A stretch of DNA of 64,000 bases from Roseomonas indoligenes (GCF_017813365.1 NZ_JAGIZA010000002.1:164294-228293); one strand, 5' to 3'; positions 34,201 through 43,511 are shown, numbered from the stretch's first letter. Notes: generated by a model not told the origin, from the sequence alone. Made by a program: numbers and translations.

Positions 34201-36234
34201 ATGTCGCAGGCGAGCGCTGGGGGCTACTCTGACGTCAGCCAGGATGCGCGGCTTATTTCCCTCGAGACGCCGCTCGGCGAAGACAGGTTCATCCTCACCT
34301 CGGTCAGCGGCGAGGAGGCGATCTCCGAGCTGTTCCGCTTCGACTTGGAACTGCTCTCCTTAGATCACGCCATCCGGCCCGAGGACATCGTCGGGTATGA
34401 CGTCACGCTCTGGATCCGGAACAACGACGGGCAGAAGAGGCCGGTGCGCGGCGTCGTGTCCCGCTTCTCCGCCGGGGGCATGAACATCCGGGGCATGCGC
34501 CTCTACCGCGCCCGAGTGGTGCCCTGGCTCTGGCTCCTCACCCAGACCTCCGATTGCCGGATCTTTCAGGACCTGAACGTGCCGGGAATCGTCCAGCGGG
34601 TCCTCAAGGAATACGGCTTCGCCGATTTCGAGATGAGCCTCTCCAGCGAGGATTACCCGAAACTCGAGTTCTGCGTGCAATACCGCGAGACCACCTTCGA
34701 CTTCCTGTCCCGCCTGATGGAGGAAGTAGGGATCTTCTACTTCTTCCGCCATGAGGCAGGTCGGCACGTCATGGTCGTTGCCGATAAAAATAACTCGTTC
34801 CGACCCCTTGAGCAGGACGCAGTCGACTTTTCCGAGGACGGCCATGCCGGGCAGATCTCGGCATGGGACCACTTCTACGCGCTGCATCCCGGGCGGTGGG
34901 CCCAGAACGACTTCAACTTTCTCTCGCCCGCCACGGACCTGAAGGCAGAGGCGCCCTCCACCATCCCGGTCGCGCATGCCCAGGAACTCGAGCGCTACGA
35001 TTATCCGGGCCGCTACTCGGACCTCAATTACGGCCGGATGCTGACGCTGCGCCGCGTGGAGGCAGAGGAGGCCACCTATCATACCGCCTTCGGCGCCAGC
35101 AGCCACATGGGCCTCTTCCCTGGGGCACGCTTCAAGCTCGGGGCGAACTTCCCGGCGGGAGAGACAAGTCAGGCCTTCGTGGTCCGCCGCGTCCGGCACG
35201 AGGCGCGTGAGGGGAGCTACTTTGCCGGCGACAACGCGAGGACCAGCTACACCAACACTTTTGAAGCCTTCCTCGCGAGCGTCGTCTTCCGCCCGCCCCG
35301 CGCGACGCCCAGGCCCGTGGTGCAGGGGCCGCAGACCGCCACCGTCGTCGGCCCCAAGGGCGAGGAGATCCACACTGACGAGCACGGCCGCGTGCGCGTG
35401 CGCTTCCACTGGGATCGCTACGCGAAGGGCGACGACCGCGACAGCTGCTGGGTGCGCGTCTCGCAGAACTCGGCGGGGAAGGGCTGGGGCGGGATGTTCA
35501 TGCCGCATGTCGGGCACGAGGTGGTGGTCTCCTTCCTGGAGGGCGACCCGGACCGGCCCCTAATCACCGGCCGGGTCTACAACGGCAAGAACGGCAACTC
35601 TGTCGGCATGCCCGCCAACAAGACGCAGAGCGCCATCCGCGACCACTCCGGCAATGAGGTGGTGCTGGAGGGAAAGAAGGGCTCTGAGGACATCCGCATC
35701 CATGCGGTGAAGGACATGCACACCCTGGTCGACAACAATGCCGACCTGCATGTGAAGGTAAAGCTGACCGAGACGGTGGATGGCGGGCAGGAGGTGACGG
35801 TTTCGAAAGGCTACAAGGAGACGATCACGGACGGCGCGACGAGTACCATCACCGGCGGCCTCAAGAGCACGGTAAACGGCCCCTGGGAGGACACGATCAA
35901 CGGCAAGCTGACGGAGAAGATCACGGGCGGCGAGGACCGCACGGTCTCCAGCGGCCGCAAGGTCACCGTCGATGGTGGGCTGACCGAGACGGTGACGGGC
36001 AAGCACGAGACCACCGTGACCGGCGAGATCAAGCAGAGCTCCACGGCGACCACGGACATCCATTCCACGGGCGCGGCCACCTTTACTTCGGATGCCAGCA
36101 TCAAGATCGCGGTCGCCGGATCGGTAATCGAGATCACGCCCATGGCCATCACCATCAGCTCCGGCCCGTCCACGGTGAAGCTGGACATGTCGGGAGTCTC
36201 GGTGAGCGGGCCGAAGATCTCCCTGAACGGGTGA
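34201..36234 (+). CDS. vgrG: T6SS spike protein VgrG (TssI)
   Basis: Trimeric spike at the tip of the Hcp tube. 677 residues. The gp27-like part (~1-380) opens LISLETPLGEDRFILTS and includes RETTFDFLSRLMEEVGIFYFF. The gp5-OB and needle part includes THTDEHGRVRVRFHWDR-type sequence (IHTDEHGRVRVRFHWDRY) and GWGGMFMPHVGHEVVVSFLEGDPDRP. The C-terminus (~520-677) is a Thr/Gly-rich beta-helix of short repeats ending in KISLNG. No extra effector domain is fused. ATG at 34201 is the start that gives the usual length; an upstream GTG is in frame. It is followed by the TPR protein and a PAAR-Rhs gene, so it is the likely carrier for that effector. Confidence 0.95.
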   Translation: MSQASAGGYSDVSQDARLISLETPLGEDRFILTSVSGEEAISELFRFDLELLSLDHAIRPEDIVGYDVTLWIRNNDGQKRPVRGVVSRFSAGGMNIRGMRLYRARVVPWLWLLTQTSDCRIFQDLNVPGIVQRVLKEYGFADFEMSLSSEDYPKLEFCVQYRETTFDFLSRLMEEVGIFYFFRHEAGRHVMVVADKNNSFRPLEQDAVDFSEDGHAGQISAWDHFYALHPGRWAQNDFNFLSPATDLKAEAPSTIPVAHAQELERYDYPGRYSDLNYGRMLTLRRVEAEEATYHTAFGASSHMGLFPGARFKLGANFPAGETSQAFVVRRVRHEAREGSYFAGDNARTSYTNTFEAFLASVVFRPPRATPRPVVQGPQTATVVGPKGEEIHTDEHGRVRVRFHWDRYAKGDDRDSCWVRVSQNSAGKGWGGMFMPHVGHEVVVSFLEGDPDRPLITGRVYNGKNGNSVGMPANKTQSAIRDHSGNEVVLEGKKGSEDIRIHAVKDMHTLVDNNADLHVKVKLTETVDGGQEVTVSKGYKETITDGATSTITGGLKSTVNGPWEDTINGKLTEKITGGEDRTVSSGRKVTVDGGLTETVTGKHETTVTGEIKQSSTATTDIHSTGAATFTSDASIKIAVAGSVIEITPMAITISSGPSTVKLDMSGVSVSGPKISLNG

Positions 36235-36247
36235 GGGAGACGGCGCG

Positions 36248-37741
36248 GTGGCCCTCAACCCGGTGGAGCGGCGGCTCCTTGATCTCCGCGCGCTCTGGGA
36301 AGAGTTCACCGGCGATCCGGCGAGGCGCCTTCTGGTCTGGGAGGCTCCGGGCGCGGCAATCCGGCTCGTCGAATGCTTCTTCGAGGCCCAGAAGCACGAG
36401 GCGGAGTACACGACCCGCGATCTCTGCATCGTCCTCAAGGCACCCTTCGAACACTCCATCCAGTACTCCCGCGCCCTTAAGGCCGCTCTGGCCGGGATCT
36501 ACGCGGCGAGCGAGGATGATCTGGCACGGGAAGGCATCGCGGCGGATTGGGACTTTGATCCCGACGGCCTGCCGGACTCCGCCTGGGGCTTCGTGCAGGC
36601 CCTGCGCTCCTTCGGGGCACGGTACCACCGACACATCGGCCACCTCGCCGCCGTGCTGATGCCGACGGAGGTCTCGGACGACGCGGCTTTCGGCGGCTGG
36701 CTTCGCCGCGCCCTGGCATCGGAAATGCCGGAGCGGCTGCGCCTCGTCGTCACGGATCCGCTGGAGCAGCCGCGTCTCCGGGCGCTGGCCGGCGCGGGCG
36801 ATCCGCGAATCCAGTTCCTCTCGCCTGCCGTGGACATGCTGGCCCTCGCGCAGGAGACCTTCGCGCAGGAGGTGACGGTCGGGCCCGCGGGGGTATTCCG
36901 CAACCTTCTCATGGCCCTCGTGGCTCTGGTGGAGAAGGCGCCCGCCGCCGTGGTGCGTGCCAAGGCGGCCGATGCCTTCGATTTCGCCAAGCGCCAGGGC
37001 TGGGATGACCAACAGGTCGCGATCGCTGTGCTGGTCGCTGGGGCGCAGCTGAAGGAAGGCCGGTTTGACGAGGCGGTCCGCACCTATCGCGTCGCCGACG
37101 AGGCCGCGGGCCGGGCGGTGCAGGCCGGGCATCCCGCCGGCCAGAAGCTCCTGATCCAGGCCCGGTTCGGTGAGGCCGGCGCGCATCTCGCCGCCGGTCG
37201 CCCCGCAGAGGCCGCGCGTTGCTACGACGAGGCGGCGGAGATCGCGCTCCGGATTCCCGACCTCCTTCTGGCCGTGGAGGCGATGCGGATGGGCGCCTTC
37301 TGCCACGCCCGCCAGGAGGATGCGGCGGGGGCGCTGGAACGGGGCCGCCGCGCGCTCGACACCGGTGCGCGCCTGCGCCCGGAGGTGCGGGGGATGACCA
37401 CCCTGCCGGTCGCCGCGAGCGCCATGCTCCGGGTGCTCGATCCGTCGAGGATGGCGGCGCTGGAGGCGGTGGGGGCCGAGGCGGCCGCCCGCTCCGACGC
37501 AGTGCTGGAAGCGGCGGAGGCCCGCGCGACGCAACTGGAGCGCACGACCGGGCCGGAGGTCTTCGCGGCCGTCGAGAAGGAGCTGGCCTTGCGCCGCGCT
37601 GCCGACGGGACCGAGGCCGAAGCGCGCCTCCAGGCCCTCGTGGCAGGCGGGACAGAGGCGTTCCGGCAGGCCTTTGCCGCTGGGCGCGCGCTGCTCGGCC
37701 CGGCCTGGCCGCTCGGGGTGGAGGGGGCGGCCGGGTCATGA
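36248..37741 (+). CDS. Unrecognised TPR-rich protein between vgrG and PAAR-Rhs; candidate effector adaptor
   Basis: 497-residue soluble protein with no family I can name. Residues ~1-210 form a mixed alpha/beta N-terminal domain (RRLLVWEAPGAAIRLVECFF, LRLVVTDP) that resembles the loading domain of T6SS co-chaperones only in general layout. Residues ~225-400 are TPR-like helix pairs (LKEGRFDEAVRTYRVADEA, HLAAGRPAEAARCYDEAAEIA, EAMRMGAFCHARQEDAAGAL). The last ~90 residues are a charged, Ala/Glu-rich coiled-coil-like tail. No signal peptide or membrane helix. GTG at 36248 is 13 bases after the vgrG stop, and the stop overlaps the Rhs start (ATGA). The position matches where adaptor or chaperone genes (DUF4123/DUF1795-type) sit in other T6SS clusters, so an adaptor role is inferred. 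Confidence 0.8.
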   Translation: MALNPVERRLLDLRALWEEFTGDPARRLLVWEAPGAAIRLVECFFEAQKHEAEYTTRDLCIVLKAPFEHSIQYSRALKAALAGIYAASEDDLAREGIAADWDFDPDGLPDSAWGFVQALRSFGARYHRHIGHLAAVLMPTEVSDDAAFGGWLRRALASEMPERLRLVVTDPLEQPRLRALAGAGDPRIQFLSPAVDMLALAQETFAQEVTVGPAGVFRNLLMALVALVEKAPAAVVRAKAADAFDFAKRQGWDDQQVAIAVLVAGAQLKEGRFDEAVRTYRVADEAAGRAVQAGHPAGQKLLIQARFGEAGAHLAAGRPAEAARCYDEAAEIALRIPDLLLAVEAMRMGAFCHARQEDAAGALERGRRALDTGARLRPEVRGMTTLPVAASAMLRVLDPSRMAALEAVGAEAAARSDAVLEAAEARATQLERTTGPEVFAAVEKELALRRAADGTEAEARLQALVAGGTEAFRQAFAAGRALLGPAWPLGVEGAAGS

Positions 37742-40700
37742 TCCCCGTCGCGAAGCACGGCGACCCGCAGATCGGGGTGGACATCCATCTCTGCGTCGTT
37801 CCACCTTCGCCATCTCCGGTGCCGCTGCCGACGCCGCACATGTCCGTCGTCTTCGACCCGATGGACTACGTCCCCTTCTTCGGGGCCACGGTGACGGTTT
37901 GCGGCATGAAGCGCGCCGTTGCCGGCACGGCCGGCCAAGCCGTGCACATCCCGCCCGGGTTTCCCTTCGCACCGAAGTTGCCGGACAAGGACGACGAGCT
38001 TTTCATGGGCAGCGCCACCGTGGTGGCGGACGGCGACCCCCTGTCCTTCCTCGGCGTTCCCGTGCTGGCCTGCCAGGCGGTGGGCATGCCCAGCCCGCCC
38101 CGCCCGAAGCGCAAGGGCGGGCCGCGGGTGATGACGCTGCCCACGGTCAACAACTTGGCAATCCCGACGAACGTCTTCGTCGGCGGGCCGCCGACCATCT
38201 CGCTCATGGGGATGGCGTTCAAGGTGGGCTTCGCCGGGCTGGGTAAGCTCGGCAAGACGAAGTTCGCGCAGGGGCTGGCGGAGCGCTTCCGGGACTGGCG
38301 GAAGGCGAAGTTCGGCCACCTCAACCCGGGTTTCCTGAAATGCAGCGTCCTGCGCGCCGAGCCGGTGAACATCGCCACCGGCGAGGTCATCCTGGACCAG
38401 GAGGATTTCGTCCTGCCTGGTCCTCTGCCGCTCCACTGGACGCGCCGCTATGCCTCGGAGCGGCACAGGCGCGGCGCATGCGGCTACGGCTGGGAGTGCC
38501 CCGCCGACTCCCGGTTGTCGGTGGACCCCGGGGACGGCAGCGTCGCCTTCTATCACCCGGAGTACGGATCGGCCCTGTTCGATGGCCTGCCGAAGTCCGC
38601 TGGCGAGGCCGGCGCCGTGCTGGAGATCATGGACGGCGCGCGGCTCATCGATGCCGGCGATGCCTGGCATGTGCGGCTGAAGGACGGAAGGAGCTTTCAT
38701 TTTCCCCGTGGGCGGCACGCGCCGGTCGAGGTTCCCCTTGCCGGCATCACCGACCGATTCGGCAACGCACTGTCTTTCGAGCGCGAGGGCGGGCGCCTTG
38801 TCGGCATCCGCAGCACGGCGACGGGCCAGCGGGTCGAAGTGGAGAACGGACCGGACGGAACCATCCGCCAACTCTCGCTGCGGCTGCCGGGAGAGGGGCA
38901 GCACGTTTTCGTCCGCTACGTCCAGGATGACGCAGGGAACCTGGTGGAGGCGCAGGACGCCCTGAACCAGCCGCTTCGCTTCACCTACGACCAGCACCGC
39001 CTGCTACGCCACAGCGATCGCAACGGCCTGTCCTTCCACTACGCCTATGACCGATCGGGGGAGGGCTGGCGCGCGGTGCGCGCCTGGGGTGATGGCGGGT
39101 TGCTCGACTATCGCTTCACCTATTTCGAGGGCGCGGGCGAGGTCAGGATCACCGACTCGCTCGGCCATGTCTCGCTCGTAAGCTTCGACGAGCGCGGCCT
39201 GCCGATCCGGGAACTCGATCCCCTTGGTGGCGTGACCATCTATGAGTACGACGCGGCAGGGCGAACCTCGGCCGTGGTGAACCAGGACGGCCTGCGGGCG
39301 GGTTACACCTATGACGCGCGGGGGAACCTGCTGGCGATGGCGCGTCCCGACGGGACCACCATCGCGATGGAATTCGGCGAGCAGGATCAGCCGGTGCGGG
39401 TCGTCGATGGCAACGGCGCGGCATGGGAGCGCGAGTACGACGATAGCGGGCTGCCGCTTCTCCAGCGCGGCCCCGGTGGCGACGAGAGCCGCTACGAACA
39501 TGATGGCCGCGGGCGCCTGATGTCCTGCCAGGACCCGTTGGGCGGGCGCACCCGGTTCCAGTATGACGACCAGGGCCGGTTGGCGGCGGTCCTGGATGCG
39601 GCCGGTGGCGTCACCCGCTTCGGGTATGATGGCCTCGGCAACCTCGTGCGGCGCGAGGATGCGCTCGGCCAGGTCACGGCCTACCACTACGATGCGCGGC
39701 GGCGGCTTGTCCGGCTGACGGCACCGGACGGGAGCGCGACAGGGTTCTCCTACGATCCGGAGGACAACCTCGTCGCACGGCAGGGCCCCGACGGGAGCAT
39801 CGCCCGCTTCGAGTATGTCGGCCTGGGCGCGATGTCCCGCAGCATCCAGCCCGATGGTCTGGCCGTGTCCTACGGTTACGACACGGAGGGTCGGCTTGTC
39901 AGCGTCACGAACCAGCTCGGCCGGACCCATCACTTCCGCCGGGATGCGCTCGGGCAGGTCGTGGAGGAGCGGGATTACTGGGGGGGAACGCGACGATACG
40001 CCTATACACCGGCCGGACGCCTGAAGGCGAGCCGCGATCCGCTCGGGGGGCTGATCCGCTACGAGACGGACGGCGTCGGCCGCGTGCTGCGCAAGCTGCT
40101 GCCCGATCCGGAGGCCTCCGGCGGGACCTCGGCGGTTCACTTCGCCTATGATGGAAATGGCCGGCTCGTTGCCGCCGAGAACGCTGAGACCAGGATCGAG
40201 CGGCGCTTCGACGCCAATGGCCGCCTGATATCCGAGACGCAGGGCGACTGGCACGGCGTGGAGCGCGACTACGACGTGGCCGGCAACCTTCTGGCGGCCC
40301 GCAGCCGCATCGGGGAGGGTGACGGGTCGGCCCACGAGGCGCGCTTCGCGTACGATCCGCTCGGCCGTCTCTCGCTGCTGGCGGTCGATGAGCATCCGGC
40401 CCTGCGGATCGAGCGGAATGCCCTGGGCTGGCCCGTTGCGGACGCGCTGGGTGACGGGCTGCGGCGGCGCTACGCGCGCGACCCGCTCGGCCGCATCATG
40501 GACCAGCGGGTGATGCCGGCCGGCGGCGAGGCTTTCGGGCAATCCTACGCCTATGACCTAGCCGGCAACTTGATCGAGCGACAGGACTCCCGCCTGGGCG
40601 TGGACCGCTACGCCTATGATGCAGCAGGGCAGCTGGTGGAGCACGTCGCGCCGTCCGGCCAGCGCGATGCCTATGCGAACGACGCGGCGGGCAATCGCCT

Positions 40701-41817
40701 GCGGGATACCGGGTCTGGCGCGCTTGCGGGAATCGATCCCGCCGTTGTCCGCGCCGCCGAGCTGGACGGAGAGGCCTACGGCTTCGATGCCTGCGGCAAC
40801 CTTGTGGCGCGCGAAGGGTCCAGGGGACGGCAGCGGTTCTCCTGGGACGCCAACGGGCGGCTGGTCGAGAGCCAGCAGGATGGCCACGTTACGACCTATC
40901 GCTACGACGCTCTCGGCCGGCGGATCAGCAAGAGGACGGCGGGATCCCTGACGCGCTTCCTGTGGGATGGGGATCGCCTCATCGGTGAGGTGCGCACCGA
41001 GGAGAGATGCGCGGAAGCATCGCGACGGGAGCAGCACTGGTTCTATGCGCCCGGCAGCTTCGTTCCGATGGCCGCGGTCTCCGTGCAGCCGGACGGGCCG
41101 GCACAGGGGGTATTCCACCTCGCGCAGAACGATCCCAACGGGTGCCCGCTGGCGTGGCTGGACACACTGGGCGGGGTGGCCTGGGAAGCGCGCTATCGCG
41201 CCTGGGGGGAAGCCGAAGGGGACGCTGCCGATGCGGCGCCGCTGCGACTGCAGGGCCAGTATGCGGACGCGGAGACGGGGCTTCACTACAACCGGTTCCG
41301 GTACTACGACCCCTGGGTCGGGCAGTTCATCTCGTTGGACCCGCTGGGTCTCGCGGCCGGCGAGAATCCGTATGTCTACGCGCCCAACCCCTGGGCCTGG
41401 ATCGATCCCTATGGCCTTGCCTGCGACATCCTGTTCGGGCAGCGCCGCATCAGCTCCACCTTCCGGGATGTCGGGTCCGACGCGCCGGACTTCATTCGCG
41501 GTCGCGCCCTGAAGGATGTTGCGGAGGACCTGAAGGCTGGGCGCCTGCACCCGGACCAGCTGCCGGTCACGTTCTTCACCCATCCCGAGACAGGCCAGAA
41601 GATCGCCGAGAGCAATCGGACGCTCGCGGCGTTGAGCATGGCCGGCATGGAGCCGACGAAGGTGGTTGAGACACCTTCGACGAGCAAGTTGCTGGAGCGG
41701 CTCGACGAACCGCCGCTGCGCCAGCGCGGCGAGAAGTTCGGCATGCCCGGCCCCGCTATTCCCATCACGCCCGGGCCGAACGATACGAAGATCCTGGATG
41801 TCGTGAGGCTGCCCTGA
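37738..41817 (+). CDS. PAAR-like Rhs polymorphic T6SS effector
   Basis: 1,359-residue toxin carrier. Residues ~1-120 form a PAAR-like spike tip (MIPVAKHGDPQIGVDIH, PPGFPFAPK, GSATVVADGDPLSFLG). A linker with moderately hydrophobic ISLMGMAFKVGFAGLGKLG follows. A DUF6531-type segment begins at LRAEPVNIATGEVILDQEDF (~200-270). Residues ~400-1200 are tandem YD/Rhs repeats (YDAAGR, YDPLGR-type) that form the shell. The core ends in a motif pair DPLGL (D1201) and DPYGL (D1223), the aspartyl-protease-like cleavage site that frees the toxin. Residues 1229-1359 are the variable toxin. Start is the ATG overlapping the TPR gene stop. An overlapping gene downstream probably encodes immunity. Confidence 0.92.
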   Translation: MIPVAKHGDPQIGVDIHLCVVPPSPSPVPLPTPHMSVVFDPMDYVPFFGATVTVCGMKRAVAGTAGQAVHIPPGFPFAPKLPDKDDELFMGSATVVADGDPLSFLGVPVLACQAVGMPSPPRPKRKGGPRVMTLPTVNNLAIPTNVFVGGPPTISLMGMAFKVGFAGLGKLGKTKFAQGLAERFRDWRKAKFGHLNPGFLKCSVLRAEPVNIATGEVILDQEDFVLPGPLPLHWTRRYASERHRRGACGYGWECPADSRLSVDPGDGSVAFYHPEYGSALFDGLPKSAGEAGAVLEIMDGARLIDAGDAWHVRLKDGRSFHFPRGRHAPVEVPLAGITDRFGNALSFEREGGRLVGIRSTATGQRVEVENGPDGTIRQLSLRLPGEGQHVFVRYVQDDAGNLVEAQDALNQPLRFTYDQHRLLRHSDRNGLSFHYAYDRSGEGWRAVRAWGDGGLLDYRFTYFEGAGEVRITDSLGHVSLVSFDERGLPIRELDPLGGVTIYEYDAAGRTSAVVNQDGLRAGYTYDARGNLLAMARPDGTTIAMEFGEQDQPVRVVDGNGAAWEREYDDSGLPLLQRGPGGDESRYEHDGRGRLMSCQDPLGGRTRFQYDDQGRLAAVLDAAGGVTRFGYDGLGNLVRREDALGQVTAYHYDARRRLVRLTAPDGSATGFSYDPEDNLVARQGPDGSIARFEYVGLGAMSRSIQPDGLAVSYGYDTEGRLVSVTNQLGRTHHFRRDALGQVVEERDYWGGTRRYAYTPAGRLKASRDPLGGLIRYETDGVGRVLRKLLPDPEASGGTSAVHFAYDGNGRLVAAENAETRIERRFDANGRLISETQGDWHGVERDYDVAGNLLAARSRIGEGDGSAHEARFAYDPLGRLSLLAVDEHPALRIERNALGWPVADALGDGLRRRYARDPLGRIMDQRVMPAGGEAFGQSYAYDLAGNLIERQDSRLGVDRYAYDAAGQLVEHVAPSGQRDAYANDAAGNRLRDTGSGALAGIDPAVVRAAELDGEAYGFDACGNLVAREGSRGRQRFSWDANGRLVESQQDGHVTTYRYDALGRRISKRTAGSLTRFLWDGDRLIGEVRTEERCAEASRREQHWFYAPGSFVPMAAVSVQPDGPAQGVFHLAQNDPNGCPLAWLDTLGGVAWEARYRAWGEAEGDAADAAPLRLQGQYADAETGLHYNRFRYYDPWVGQFISLDPLGLAAGENPYVYAPNPWAWIDPYGLACDILFGQRRISSTFRDVGSDAPDFIRGRALKDVAEDLKAGRLHPDQLPVTFFTHPETGQKIAESNRTLAALSMAGMEPTKVVETPSTSKLLERLDEPPLRQRGEKFGMPGPAIPITPGPNDTKILDVVRLP
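41422..41814 (+). other. Rhs C-terminal toxin domain (residues 1229-1359)
   Basis: The 131 residues after DPYGLA replace the conserved Rhs core by unrelated sequence. The DLKAGRLHPDQLPVTFF segment followed by NRTLAALSMAGMEP resembles the short ParB/sulfiredoxin-like nuclease toxins at the ends of other Rhs and CDI proteins. A Pro/Gly-rich tail follows. This is a by-eye resemblance only. If right, the target would be nucleic acid; the activity is untested. Confidence 0.5.
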
Positions 41818-42356
41818 TGACGAGTGGTGCGAACCGGCTGGCGGCCCTGCCAGTTCCTTGGAAAATCTCCCCCTCCGGCGGCATCATCGGCGTGCACGCA
41901 ACGGAGGAGGGTCTCTCCGCATCCCTGCGGGTCTTCCTGGGGCCGCATGTGGCGGAGGCGGAGATCGCGCGGCTTGAAGAGGCGGGCGAGACGGAGGACG
42001 CGGCCTTCAACGAGGCCGGGTACCGAACGGTGCTCGTGACCTTCCGCCGCTTCGGAGGCTGCCGCGTGCAGCCGCAGCTGTCGCGGGAACCACTCCCCGA
42101 ACCGGGACAGTTCGATTTCAGCGGAATCGCCCAGCCCGGAGACCGCGACGAAGCGGGGCGCACTCCGCGGCAGCGCTGGGAAGCCGACAATCTCTGCCCC
42201 GATCCCGGCATGTACGAAGTTCACCAGTCAGACTGGCGAGCAGAGACAGCCAACGCGGAACCTGGATTGCGGCACTGGCTCATCGTCGGGCATTCGGCGA
42301 TTCTGGAAGCCCTGGCCTCCGATTACTCCTGGGAGTACCTGGCGCGCGATTCCTGA
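41817..42356 (+). CDS. Putative immunity protein for the Rhs toxin
   Basis: 179-residue soluble protein of no recognised family. The ATG overlaps the last base of the rhs stop (TGATG). It has mixed beta/alpha composition with an acidic region (LEEAGETEDAAFNE), six Trp including WEYLARDS at the end, and no signal peptide, so it should act in the cytoplasm. Genes in this position after Rhs effectors nearly always encode cognate immunity. The assignment rests on position and size. Confidence 0.7.
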   Translation: MTSGANRLAALPVPWKISPSGGIIGVHATEEGLSASLRVFLGPHVAEAEIARLEEAGETEDAAFNEAGYRTVLVTFRRFGGCRVQPQLSREPLPEPGQFDFSGIAQPGDRDEAGRTPRQRWEADNLCPDPGMYEVHQSDWRAETANAEPGLRHWLIVGHSAILEALASDYSWEYLARDS

Positions 42357-42381
42357 GCGATGCGCCGGGAACGGCGGCCCT

Positions 42382-42398
42382 TCCGGCGGGACGCCGGA
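42382..42398 (+). terminator. Hairpin after the Rhs immunity gene
   Basis: TCCGGCG-GGA-CGCCGGA makes perfect 7-bp arms in the 97-base gap between the convergent immunity and LysR genes. No T-run; it may act on either strand. Confidence 0.4.
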
Positions 42399-42453
42399 TT
42401 GGATCGGGACCGTTCCGCCCGACCCTGGGGTGCCGTCGGCTGGCACGGGCGCT

Positions 42454-43374
42454 TCACCCCTGCTCCGGAACGCAACCGGCTCCTGCCGAGCCCGCGCCGA
42501 CTTCCTCGCCCAGCCAGTCGAGGAAAGCCTGCGCCTTCCGGTCCGGCGGCCGGTCCGCCGGCCAGACGGCGTGATACGCCAGGGTTCGCCGGACCGGCAG
42601 ATCGAAAAGCGGAACAAGCAACCCCGCCCGGACATCCTGGCTCAGCAAGGCCATTTGCCCGATCGCCACACCCAGCCCCTCCACCGCCGCCTGATAGGTC
42701 AGGACGGAGCTGGTGAACTCCATCCCCTCCCGCAGCAGGTCCGGTCGCCCGATCCCGGCCAGCCAGTCCCGCCAATCGCTGCGGCGGTAACGGGAGACGA
42801 GCATCCGGTGTCCCGGGAGATCACCGGGCTCGCGCAGCGGCGGGCCGCTCTCCAGCAGGCGGGGGCTGCACACGGGCTGCAGCACATCCGGCAGCAGCAG
42901 CCGCGACCCCAGCCCGGGCCATTTGCCGTCGCCGAGCTGGATGGCGAGGTCCACCGGGTCACGCCGGAAGTCCACGGGCGAGACGATATGGCTCAGCCGC
43001 ACGGCGATGCCGGGATGGGCCGCCTCGAAGCGGTGCAGGCGGGGCAGGAGCCACTTGGCCGCGAAGGTGTTGTAGACCCGCAGCCGCAGCGGCGCCGTCC
43101 GGGCTTCCCGCCGCACCCGCTCCGCCGCGGCCGCGATGCGCTCGAAGGCCGGCCCCAGCTCATCCTGCAGCATCCGCCCTTCCGGCGTCAGTGCGGCGCC
43201 GTGCCGCTCGCGCTGGAAGAGCCGCGTCCCGAGATAGCCCTCCAGCACCGCCACTTGGCGGCTGACGGCCGCCTGGGAGACGCCGAGCAACTCGGCCGCG
43301 CGCGTGAAGCTGCCGAGGCGCGCGGCCACGGTGAAGACGTGCAGCGGATTGAAGGGCGGCGCCGGCATGGCCAT
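42454..43374 (-). CDS. LysR-family transcriptional regulator
   Basis: 306 residues. The helix-turn-helix lies in ~8-65 (FNPLHVFTVAARLGSFTRAAELLGVSQAAVSRQVAVLE). The effector-binding domain (~90-295) has the two-lobe LysR layout, with WLLPRLHRF, RHxxSPVDFRRDPVDLAIQLGDG and SVLTYQAAVEGLGVAIGQMALL, of the GcvA-like type. The ATG at 43374 follows GAGGAGG; an ATG two codons later is also possible. Divergent from the acyl-CoA dehydrogenase operon across 137 bases, so by the family's usual arrangement it probably controls that operon and itself. The inducer is unknown. Confidence 0.9.
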   Translation of the reverse strand: MAMPAPPFNPLHVFTVAARLGSFTRAAELLGVSQAAVSRQVAVLEGYLGTRLFQRERHGAALTPEGRMLQDELGPAFERIAAAAERVRREARTAPLRLRVYNTFAAKWLLPRLHRFEAAHPGIAVRLSHIVSPVDFRRDPVDLAIQLGDGKWPGLGSRLLLPDVLQPVCSPRLLESGPPLREPGDLPGHRMLVSRYRRSDWRDWLAGIGRPDLLREGMEFTSSVLTYQAAVEGLGVAIGQMALLSQDVRAGLLVPLFDLPVRRTLAYHAVWPADRPPDRKAQAFLDWLGEEVGAGSAGAGCVPEQG

Positions 43375-43400
43375 CCGGCCCTCCTCAGACACAAGCATCA

Positions 43401-43428
43401 GGCATAACAAAACATCATGACGGCATAA
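43401..43428. promoter_or_regulatory. GGCATAA direct repeats, candidate LysR binding site
   Basis: GGCATAA occurs at 43401-43407 and 43422-43428, exactly 21 bases apart, two helical turns, in a locally AT-rich patch. It sits 27 bases from the LysR start and 84 from the acyl-CoA dehydrogenase start. Confidence 0.45.
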
Positions 43429-43511
43429 AGAGCCGTCGGCTCCCGCCCACCCCCATTCCGGGGCAGCATGCACTCCAACACGAACGGCATCTCGGGCGGA
43501 AACAGGCGGGC

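Noticed and set aside
34360..35517. Long minus-strand frame opposite vgrG
   Set aside because: Typical shadow frame of a GC-rich gene; the VgrG reading on the plus strand explains the region fully.
35770..36190. Repeats at the VgrG C-terminus as a fused effector
   Set aside because: They are the normal Thr/Gly-rich beta-helix needle repeats and not a separate toxin domain.
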